Below are positions 1-4,986 of a stretch of 7,809 nucleotides of DNA, piece after piece (within the stretch, counting starts at the first letter, position 1; every line of letters starts with the position of its first letter). Under the pieces are notes generated by a model. It was not told the origin of the DNA. It did not search any database and saw nothing but the letters and a program-made list of their open reading frames with translations. This stretch comes from JBAYZQ01 sp041672385 (GTDB lineage: Bacteria; Spirochaetota; Spirochaetia; Sphaerochaetales; Sphaerochaetaceae). Location: NCBI GenBank assembly GCA_041672385.1, contig JBAYZQ010000113.1, positions 1 to 7,809 on the forward strand, written 5' to 3'. The position numbers and the translations under genes are program-made.

Positions 1-457
1 TATTTTCAATTATTTGCTGTCTTGCTTCTTTGTTACTTCTTTCACTTCCCCAGTGAGGGTCTGAAGCTACCGCCAAAGAAAGAGGCTCTTTTTCACTTAA
101 TAAAGTATTATTTCCAAGTTCATTAACTGTATAACTTTCTTCAGCCTTTATTAAAACTGGGAGTTCTAAAAAAATAAATAGTCCTAACATTATTAAAGTA
201 AATATTGAAGCAAGAATAAGAGAAATCCACTTAAAGATTTTTGTAATTTTTTCATTTCTCAATTTTAAAATTGAAATTATGAAAAGAATTATAACTAGTA
301 AATCAAAAAAACAAAGTATCATAAAAATTTTATTATAGTTTGGGACCCACTTGCAAAAAGCTGAAAAACCCATAAGATTTTTCAGCCAAAATAGAATTAT
401 AGTGGATATAACAAGAAGAACGATATTAACAATTTGAACAGTTTTTATCTTTTTCAT
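1..457 (-). CDS. Membrane-anchored metallophosphoesterase, 5' part (cut by left edge)
   Basis: Reading the minus strand from the ATG at 457-455 gives 152 open codons with no stop up to the window edge, so the C-terminal part lies outside. The start is supported by a Shine-Dalgarno GAGGT at 467-463, five bases upstream. The N-terminus begins MKKIKTVQIVNIVLLV and holds three hydrophobic stretches (about residues 8-25, 44-65 and 75-100). A charged loop follows, then LAVASDPHWGSE around residue 130. That D-x-H motif after a hydrophobic beta-strand is the first metal-binding motif of calcineurin-like metallophosphoesterases, so the catalytic domain starts there and is probably outside the membrane. 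The family hydrolyses phosphomonoesters or phosphodiesters with two metal ions; the substrate cannot be told. The remaining motifs (GD, GNH) would be beyond the edge, which limits certainty. It diverges from the gene at 599. Confidence 0.72.
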   Translation of the reverse strand, partial: MKKIKTVQIVNIVLLVISTIILFWLKNLMGFSAFCKWVPNYNKIFMILCFFDLLVIILFIISILKLRNEKITKIFKWISLILASIFTLIMLGLFIFLELPVLIKAEESYTVNELGNNTLLSEKEPLSLAVASDPHWGSERSNKEARQQIIEN

Positions 458-482
458 TTAAGACCTCAATTTTTTTCTTCTT

Positions 483-511
483 ATGATAGCATAATTATTG
501 TTAAAGTGGAA
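483..511 (-). promoter_or_regulatory. Possible promoter of the metallophosphoesterase gene
   Basis: On the minus strand TATCAT (488-483) is a good -10 match, with a poor -35 TTCCAC (511-506) 17 bases before it. Transcription would start about 20 bases before the Shine-Dalgarno and ATG at 457. The region is very AT-rich, so chance matches are common. Confidence 0.25.
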
Positions 512-551
512 ATATTCTTAAAAGAATTATTCACTAGATGTTTTTTATTTG

Positions 552-581
552 TTGTAAATGCCAGCTATCTTAATGTAATAT
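552..581 (+). promoter_or_regulatory. Possible promoter of the exported-protein gene
   Basis: TTGTAA (552-557) and TAATAT (576-581) are separated by 18 bases and lie just upstream of the Shine-Dalgarno at 589-593. Both boxes are imperfect. The -10 box lies inside the palindrome at 572-587, which would make that palindrome a well-placed operator. Confidence 0.3.
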
Positions 582-587
582 TACATT
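572..587. repeat. Perfect 16-bp palindrome, candidate operator
   Basis: AATGTAATATTACATT is its own reverse complement. It sits in the divergent intergenic region (458-598), immediately before the AAGGA ribosome site of the plus-strand gene. Position and symmetry suit a dimeric repressor site; the cognate regulator is not identifiable. In AT-rich DNA shorter palindromes are common, but a perfect 16-mer here is notable. Confidence 0.4.
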
Positions 588-598
588 TAAGGAATAAA

Positions 599-1414
599 AT
601 GAAAAAGAAAATATTGTTCTTAATTTATATATTTATTTGTGTGATGTTTTTGTTTGCAGAAAGAAAAACCCTTCAAGAGAGTTTGCCTTCTTTAAGTATT
701 GAAAAACAAAGCGAGATCCTTTCTGGAAAAACTTTACAAATTTCAACTTCAGATGGTGATTTAATTCTTCCTTTCTTTGTTCCTGATTCAAACGGTTATA
801 ATAATGTTAATAAGGCTTTTAACGATTTAAATAGTTTTTTTATTTCTTCAGTAAAACTTTTCCCTTATCCAGAAAATTGGAAAGATAAAAGTGAATATGA
901 AGTTCAACTTTCTTTGTTTAATACTCTTCGACAGATATCAAGTCAAAAAGGAATAAAGTATATTTCGCGTCGTGCTGGAAATAAGGAAAAAGATTTATTT
1001 TCAGAGTCCTATTATCTTTCAGATCCCAACGATATGAATTCTAAAATATTAGACCCAGTTTCAAACAAGCTTTACAAAAATGTTGTTTCTTACGTCTATC
1101 AAAAGGATTCTGCTTTTAATTCAAATGTTTATATTCACTCTTATGAAAATTCTATCTCTGAAATATTATTAAAGATTACCAATTTTACTGACATGAAATA
1201 TTTAATATTTACAGGAATTGAAAAGGGAAAACTAAATATGTTTTTTGATGTTCAACAAATTGAAGAAGGCATCCTTTTTACTACAATGACTTCAATTCAG
1301 GATAGAAAACCAAAGATGAAAATCCTTTTTTATACAGTAGACCTAAATTCTTCTTTTAGTCGAAGGATGGAAGCTTTACAGAGCTGGTTTGAACAAAGGT
1401 TAAAACTGTCATAA
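599..1414 (+). CDS. Exported protein of unknown function
   Basis: The product is 271 residues. I chose the ATG at 599 because AAGGA (589-593) lies five bases before it and the protein then starts with a classic signal peptide: MKKK, a hydrophobic core to about residue 18, and likely cleavage near FLFA|ER (residue 20). The open frame extends upstream to 434, but that part has no ribosome site and would bury the signal peptide. The mature protein has no enzyme motif I recognise. The C-terminal half (about 135-268) looks like a compact alpha/beta domain ending in a conserved-looking SFSRRMEALQSWF segment. From memory this resembles a spirochaete-enriched family of unknown function, possibly DUF6675; I could not verify this. 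The expected location is the periplasm or outer envelope. It ends just before the tRNA terminator that faces it. Confidence 0.8.
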   Translation: MKKKILFLIYIFICVMFLFAERKTLQESLPSLSIEKQSEILSGKTLQISTSDGDLILPFFVPDSNGYNNVNKAFNDLNSFFISSVKLFPYPENWKDKSEYEVQLSLFNTLRQISSQKGIKYISRRAGNKEKDLFSESYYLSDPNDMNSKILDPVSNKLYKNVVSYVYQKDSAFNSNVYIHSYENSISEILLKITNFTDMKYLIFTGIEKGKLNMFFDVQQIEEGILFTTMTSIQDRKPKMKILFYTVDLNSSFSRRMEALQSWFEQRLKLS

Positions 1415-1420
1415 TTTATT

Positions 1421-1454
1421 AAAAAAATAAGTCCTTGCATAACGCAAAGACTTA
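1421..1454 (-). terminator. Rho-independent terminator of the tRNA-Ser operon
   Basis: On the minus strand an 11-bp stem (1454-1444 with 1438-1428, including one G-U pair) closes a five-base loop and is followed directly by seven Ts (1427-1421). On the plus strand the same stem has a C-A mismatch and no T-run, so it works for the tRNA genes and not for the convergent gene ending at 1414. Confidence 0.85.
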
Positions 1455-1458
1455 AATT

Positions 1459-1545
1459 CGGAGAAGGGGGGATTCGAACCCCCGGACCCGTTACCAGGTC
1501 AACTCCTTAGCAGGGAGCCCGATTCGGCCGCTCTCGCACCTCTCC
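1459..1545 (-). tRNA. tRNA-Ser (anticodon GCU)
   Basis: The minus strand folds as an 87-base class II tRNA. The acceptor is GGAGAGG with CTTCTCC plus discriminator G. The anticodon stem GCTCC/GGAGT closes loop CTGCTAA, placing GCT at 34-36 (reads AGC/AGU). There is a long variable arm (GACC...GGTC), and the T arm is GGGGG-TTCGAAT-CCCCC. The 3' CCA is not encoded. It lies 25 bases downstream of tRNA-Ser(UGA) and directly before the terminator, so the two are cotranscribed. Confidence 0.97.
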
Positions 1546-1598
1546 AAGGAATACTTATTGTTTGACTTTACGGAGAAGGGGGGATTCGAACCCCCGGA
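1459..1598. repeat. 28-bp direct repeat shared by the two tRNA-Ser genes
   Basis: Positions 1459-1486 and 1571-1598 are identical over 28 bases, covering the discriminator, the acceptor 3' side and the T arm. Both tRNAs need the same seryl-tRNA synthetase contacts, and gene conversion or an old duplication would explain exact identity. Recombination between the copies would delete one tRNA. Confidence 0.9.
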
Positions 1599-1655
1599 AA
1601 CTTGCGCCTCAACGGTTTTCAAGACCGCCTCCTTCGACCGCTCGGACACCTCTCC
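1571..1655 (-). tRNA. tRNA-Ser (anticodon UGA)
   Basis: The minus strand folds as an 85-base class II tRNA. The acceptor and T arm are identical in sequence to the neighbouring tRNA-Ser(GCU). The anticodon stem GCGGT/ACCGT closes loop CTTGAAA, giving TGA at 34-36 (reads UCA and, by wobble, other UCN). The variable arm GAGGC-GCAA-GTTTC has a GNRA-like loop. CCA is not encoded. It is the first gene after the promoter at 1668-1696. Confidence 0.97.
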
Positions 1656-1667
1656 AGTCAGGTTCTA

Positions 1668-1696
1668 AATATATTAATTGATTAAGGGTTTGTCAA
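1668..1696 (-). promoter_or_regulatory. Sigma70-type promoter of the tRNA-Ser pair
   Basis: On the minus strand a perfect -35 TTGACA (1696-1691), a 17-base spacer and -10 TATATT (1673-1668) lie 12 bases before the 5' end of tRNA-Ser(UGA). This is the best promoter match in the window and fits a highly expressed stable-RNA gene. The tRNAs therefore need not depend on read-through from yigZ. Confidence 0.85.
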
Positions 1697-1716
1697 TTGG
1701 TTTGCGTTTAATAAAC

Positions 1717-1741
1717 AAAAAGTTATCTTAATTCGAAAGAT
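1717..1741 (-). terminator. Weak terminator-like hairpin at the end of yigZ
   Basis: On the minus strand a five-bp stem (ATCTT/AAGAT) with a seven-base loop spans the yigZ stop codon and is followed, after three bases, by five Ts (1721-1717). The stem is short and AT-rich, so termination would be partial at best and read-through into the tRNAs is possible. Confidence 0.25.
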
Positions 1742-2321
1742 TAATTTTACCGGAAGAAATTTTAGTAAGGAACTCTTTTAGTTTTTCAAAATTATCTTTT
1801 GGAAGTTCACCTGAAATTGTAATTATAGTTTCAAATTTTTCTATTATTTCAAAAGCCTTTAAATCTTCAAGACAATATTTAACACTTTGATAATAATCAT
1901 AAGGAATTTTAAAAGCAAAATTTACAGTTTCAATAAGTTCTTTGGTTTTTAAGGTTTCAAGAACAAGTTTAGTACTGTCAGAATAGGCATGTACTAAACC
2001 ATTGGTGCCAAGTAATGTTCCTCCAAAATATCGAACAATTATTACTCCAATATTTGTAATTCCACTACCTTTTAAAACCTCTAGGCTTGGTCTACCAGCA
2101 GTATTTTTTGGTTCTCTGTCATCACTCATGGAATATTGAATAGAGTTTTTATCTCCTAATACAGCAGAATGGACAACATGACGGGCTTGTGGATTGTTTT
2201 TCCGGGTTTCTTGAATATTATTTTTAAGCTCAATAAAGGAATTGCAAAAAAAGGCAGTTGCAATAAAACGGGATTTCTTTACTTCCAATTTTGTGGTATT
2301 TGTTTCGATAGGAATCAACAT
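1728..2321 (-). CDS. yigZ: YigZ/IMPACT family protein (UPF0029)
   Basis: The product is 197 residues, close to the usual family length of about 200. Family motifs appear in order: KSRFIA (16-21), the RH segment at 47-48, SDDREP (66-71), TAGRP (74-78), VRYFGG (96-101), LG (104-105) and GLVHAY (108-113). The tail from about 135 matches the position of the C-terminal ferredoxin-like domain (DUF1949). The usual SDDGEP has Arg in place of Gly. The family is cytosolic; eukaryotic IMPACT modulates Gcn2 and translation control, while the bacterial role is poorly defined. It follows the aldo/keto reductase by 26 bases, so cotranscription is likely. The ATG at 2321 is the first possible start because an in-frame TAG lies two codons upstream. 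There is no clear Shine-Dalgarno, and the start codon sits inside a hairpin (2317-2340). Confidence 0.93.
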   Translation of the reverse strand: MLIPIETNTTKLEVKKSRFIATAFFCNSFIELKNNIQETRKNNPQARHVVHSAVLGDKNSIQYSMSDDREPKNTAGRPSLEVLKGSGITNIGVIIVRYFGGTLLGTNGLVHAYSDSTKLVLETLKTKELIETVNFAFKIPYDYYQSVKYCLEDLKAFEIIEKFETIITISGELPKDNFEKLKEFLTKISSGKINLSN

Positions 2322-2344
2322 GCTCTAATAATAGCATGTTTTTT
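2317..2344. promoter_or_regulatory. Hairpin over the yigZ start codon
   Basis: AACATGCT (2317-2324) and AGCATGTT (2333-2340) form a perfect eight-bp stem with an eight-base loop. In the minus-strand mRNA the yigZ AUG (2321-2319) lies in the second arm, so the start would be paired. Read on the plus strand the stem is followed by a T-run (2339-2344) and could end antisense transcripts. The first role is inferred only from position. Confidence 0.5.
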
Positions 2345-2347
2345 AAA

Positions 2348-3277
2348 TTAATATCTATGAAAAAAATAATTGTCAATTTCTTTTGGGACATTCATCATAA
2401 GTTCTTCTGAGAAAGATGATAGTATTTCTAATTCATGTTTTTTTAAACCCATAAAATTAAGATTGTTTTTTAATTGTATTTTATTGGAGGCTCCCAATAA
2501 AAGAATTGAAGGGTTTTGACTTTTTGACCAAGAAAGAGCTATTTGAGAAGAAGTGGTGTTATTACTTTTTGCAATTGATTCTATTTGATTTATTAGAGAA
2601 GTAAAAATAGGAGAAAAAGGTTGTGAATAAATGAAAAGATTTCTTCTTGAATCATTTTTATTTAAATTTTCTTTAGTATTGTATTTTCCTGATAAAGTAC
2701 CTAATCCAAGTGGGCTATATCCAACTAGTTTTATATTTTTTTTTAAACAAAGATTTTTTGCATTTTCTAAATCTTTACTCCACAATAACGAAACAGGTCT
2801 TTGGTAAAAAGATATAGGATATTTTGAAGAAATACTATCAAGATCTTCAAGATTAAAGTTAGAAAGACCTATATTTTTGATTATTCCTTTATTTTTTAAT
2901 TCTAGTAATTGTTGAAGCATTGGATGATAGTCAAAATTGGATTTTGGCCAATGAATATACAAAATATCAATATAGTCTGTATACAGTCTTTTTAGACTTT
3001 TATTGATAAGTTTTTCAATATTTAGAGATACTGTTGGCATAATCTTGGTTGCCAGAATAAGATTCTTTCTTGAAATTTGATCTATTTTTTGTAATTTTTT
3101 TATCTGCTGACCTAAAATCTGTTCACTTTGACCATTGTTATAGCCTTGGGCTGAATCAAAGTGAACAATATTATTTTCTAAAGCAAAATTAATTGTTTGT
3201 TTACTATCCTCAAGTTTTTGATTGGGCCAGAATCCAAAAGAAGAACCAAATTGCCAACAACCTAGACCTGCTATCAT
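2348..3277 (-). CDS. Aldo/keto reductase
   Basis: This 309-residue NAD(P)H-dependent (beta/alpha)8-barrel oxidoreductase reduces carbonyls to alcohols in the cytosol; the substrate is unknown. The catalytic tetrad is complete: Asp41 (HFDSAQGY), Tyr46, Lys78 (LATKIM) and His109 (LYIHWP). GLSNF (137-141) and the late LLGAS segment (260-264) fit the cofactor-binding regions. The ATG overlaps the stop of the Nudix gene as ATGA, which points to translational coupling. No good ribosome site exists, and an in-frame TGA lies three codons upstream, so no longer start is possible. The protein begins directly at MIAGLGCWQFG and lacks the dozen or so residues (N-terminal beta-hairpin) that most relatives carry before this strand. 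It may be a short but functional form. Confidence 0.93.
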   Translation of the reverse strand: MIAGLGCWQFGSSFGFWPNQKLEDSKQTINFALENNIVHFDSAQGYNNGQSEQILGQQIKKLQKIDQISRKNLILATKIMPTVSLNIEKLINKSLKRLYTDYIDILYIHWPKSNFDYHPMLQQLLELKNKGIIKNIGLSNFNLEDLDSISSKYPISFYQRPVSLLWSKDLENAKNLCLKKNIKLVGYSPLGLGTLSGKYNTKENLNKNDSRRNLFIYSQPFSPIFTSLINQIESIAKSNNTTSSQIALSWSKSQNPSILLLGASNKIQLKNNLNFMGLKKHELEILSSFSEELMMNVPKEIDNYFFHRY

Positions 3278-4239
3278 TGCAACTCAGGTTCTTTTACATC
3301 AAGCTTGAAATCAAGCATTTTTTTATCTTCAAATATTGAATAAAGCGTGATTTCTTTACCTTCTAAAGCTGTTGGTAACCAAACATGATCATCTTCCCAC
3401 ATTTTATCATAAGGTATTGCATCAACATCACACCAAAACCCTTTGGCTTCGTCTGTTTCTACCAAAATTCCACTAAATTCATTACAAAAATAAACCTGCC
3501 CACGAAGACCAGTAGAGTGTAAAAATTGAAAATGAAGAATTCCCTTTCTTTTGAGATTTAATATATCAAGACCTGTTTCTTCTTTAAACTCTCTAATTGA
3601 AGCTTCTATTCCAGTTTCACCAGCTTCTATATGCCCACCAGGAGCGTTTATAAGACCAGATCCAAGTCCGGTTTTCTTTTCAATAAGTAAGACTTGGTCC
3701 TTTCCTGTTTCTTCATTTTTCCTAAAAAGATAAGTAATAACACAATCTTCTTTATATTCCCAATTGTTCCAGTCTATTTTGCTGACTTCTGTAGCTTTGC
3801 TGTCATCATCTTCTGGGATTTCTTCTTTTTTTTCTTCTGGTTTTTTCTCAGGATGATTCTCGTAATAACAATCAGTACAAGTATTTTCGTCTATGTTTAT
3901 GATTTCAGTAAAATTCATTCTTTTACCACATTTACTACAATATAGTTTATAAGGCCAAACTTTTTCTCGGAGTATATAGCCAAGGAGAATTACTATTGCA
4001 AGAGAGGGAAATATCAGCCAAGTAGGCAAACTTTTTGCAAGAATTAAAATAAGAAAAATTTCAAAAAGGAAGGCTAGACACGCAATATAAACGGTAGAAA
4101 GTCTTTTTTTATCAACATTAAAAGGGCTTCTTCTTTGATAAAGATTAACCATTAAAATTCCAACAAGAAGCCATAAATATTCGTCACTGATTTTCTGTAA
4201 AATTTGTTCACCATTCATAAAAGTTACTGTACTTGGCAT
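3274..4239 (-). CDS. Membrane-bound MTH1-like Nudix hydrolase with zinc ribbon
   Basis: The product is 321 residues. Three hydrophobic helices (about 20-34, 48-68, 73-90) are followed by a zinc ribbon (Cys101, Cys104, Cys121, Cys124), a highly charged linker (about 127-150) and a Nudix domain (about 160-315). The Nudix box is complete at 202-224 (REFKEETGL at its end). Features of human MTH1 are recognisable. The strand before the box, LLIEKKTGLGSG, resembles MTH1. Asn198 corresponds to MTH1 Asn33. MWEDD at 280-284 matches MWPDD, whose two Asp (119/120) read the oxidised purine. The likely reaction is hydrolysis of 8-oxo-dGTP or related oxidised nucleotides to the monophosphate. Basic residues after helices 1 and 3 place the ribbon and enzyme in the cytoplasm. 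The first ATG has AAGGA touching it, with no spacing. Met8 (4218) is a possible alternative start, given the promoter at 4226-4254. Confidence 0.9.
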   Translation of the reverse strand: MPSTVTFMNGEQILQKISDEYLWLLVGILMVNLYQRRSPFNVDKKRLSTVYIACLAFLFEIFLILILAKSLPTWLIFPSLAIVILLGYILREKVWPYKLYCSKCGKRMNFTEIINIDENTCTDCYYENHPEKKPEEKKEEIPEDDDSKATEVSKIDWNNWEYKEDCVITYLFRKNEETGKDQVLLIEKKTGLGSGLINAPGGHIEAGETGIEASIREFKEETGLDILNLKRKGILHFQFLHSTGLRGQVYFCNEFSGILVETDEAKGFWCDVDAIPYDKMWEDDHVWLPTALEGKEITLYSIFEDKKMLDFKLDVKEPELQ

Positions 4240-4254
4240 TCCTTTTCAAGTCAA
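4226..4254 (-). promoter_or_regulatory. Possible promoter of the Nudix-AKR-yigZ operon
   Basis: On the minus strand TTGACT (4254-4249), a 17-base spacer and TACAGT (4231-4226) form a fair promoter. It overlaps the annotated ATG at 4239. If used, transcription would begin near 4219, almost at the ATG of Met8 (4218-4216), giving a leaderless mRNA and a protein seven residues shorter. An upstream promoter in the 84-base divergent gap is equally possible. Confidence 0.35.
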
Positions 4255-4273
4255 TAAAAAGAGAACTAATTTA

Positions 4274-4302
4274 TTGCAAGTCCGTTTAATTTAGGGTAGT
4301 CT
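4274..4302 (+). promoter_or_regulatory. Possible promoter of deoC
   Basis: TTGCAA (4274-4279), a 17-base spacer and TAGTCT (4297-4302) precede deoC, with an expected start near 4309, directly before the GGGAGG ribosome site. The -10 match is weak. The whole divergent control region between the Nudix gene and deoC is only 84 bases. Confidence 0.35.
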
Positions 4303-4323
4303 ATAAATATTGGGAGGAAATGG

Positions 4324-4986
4324 ATGAAAATTAATTCGTATATTGATCATACTTTGTTGGCAGCGGATGCTACTGAAGAAAAAATAAAAAAAATCTGTGA
4401 TGAAGCAAAGGAACATGAATTTGCTAGTGTCTGTGTAAACACTTGTTGGACCTCTTATTGTGCTATGAAATTAAGAGATAGTGATGTAAGCGTTTGTGTT
4501 GTTGTTGGATTCCCTCTTGGCGCAATGGCAACGGTAGCCAAGGCTTTTGAGGCCTCTTCAGCTGTAAAAGATGGAGCTGATGAAATTGATATGGTTATCA
4601 ATTTAGGATGGCTTAAAGATGGTAAATTTGATTTAGTTGAAAGGGATATAAGGGAAGTTAAAAAGGCCTGTAAAGGGAAACTTTTAAAAGTAATTATTGA
4701 AACTTGCCTTCTTACAGATGAAGAGAAAATTAATGCCTGTAAATTGGCAGTAAAATCTGGAGCTGATTTTGTAAAAACTTCTACGGGTTTTTCTACTTCT
4801 GGTGCTAAAGCTGTTGATGTAAAACTAATGAGAGAGACTGTGGGACCAAAAATTGGAGTAAAAGCCGCAGGAGGTATACATAATTACCAGCAAGCCGTTG
4901 AAATGATTGAAGCAGGTGCTACAAGAATTGGAGCAAGCTGTGGAATTGCAATAGTAGCGGGAGCTTCCGAGAATGCCAGTTTCTGA
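4324..4986 (+). CDS. deoC: Deoxyribose-phosphate aldolase
   Basis: This 220-residue cytosolic class I aldolase splits 2-deoxy-D-ribose 5-phosphate into acetaldehyde and glyceraldehyde 3-phosphate, the last step of deoxynucleoside catabolism. DHT (8-10), VVVGFPLG (59-66), GADEIDMVIN (84-93), KTSTGF (151-156) and GVKAAGGI (178-185) are all in place. Lys151 is the Schiff-base lysine, with Asp89 and Lys180 as its catalytic partners. The length matches the short bacterial DeoC form. The start has a strong GGGAGG site (4312-4317) six bases upstream; an ATG at 4320 is out of frame. The end overlaps the next gene by 14 bases, so the pair forms a salvage operon. No phosphorylase or phosphopentomutase gene is visible nearby. 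Confidence 0.97.
   Translation: MKINSYIDHTLLAADATEEKIKKICDEAKEHEFASVCVNTCWTSYCAMKLRDSDVSVCVVVGFPLGAMATVAKAFEASSAVKDGADEIDMVINLGWLKDGKFDLVERDIREVKKACKGKLLKVIIETCLLTDEEKINACKLAVKSGADFVKTSTGFSTSGAKAVDVKLMRETVGPKIGVKAAGGIHNYQQAVEMIEAGATRIGASCGIAIVAGASENASF

Noticed and set aside
511..532. Second inverted repeat (AATATTCTT...AAGAATTATT)
   Set aside because: Arms match only with a bulge and the region is almost pure AT, so chance is a sufficient explanation.
434..598. N-terminal extension of the exported-protein frame back to an ATG at 434
   Set aside because: No ribosome site, crosses the divergent promoter region and palindrome, and would bury the signal peptide that starts at 599.
2169..2351. 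Plus-strand open frame of 60 codons
   Set aside because: Lies antisense inside yigZ, whose family motifs are clear; no ribosome site or recognisable product.
3551..3945. Two overlapping plus-strand open frames
   Set aside because: They are antisense to the Nudix domain and its charged linker; the Phe-rich translation simply mirrors the Lys/Glu-rich linker codons.
4320..4322. Alternative ATG for deoC
   Set aside because: It is out of frame with the DeoC reading frame; the ATG at 4324 has ideal spacing from GGGAGG.
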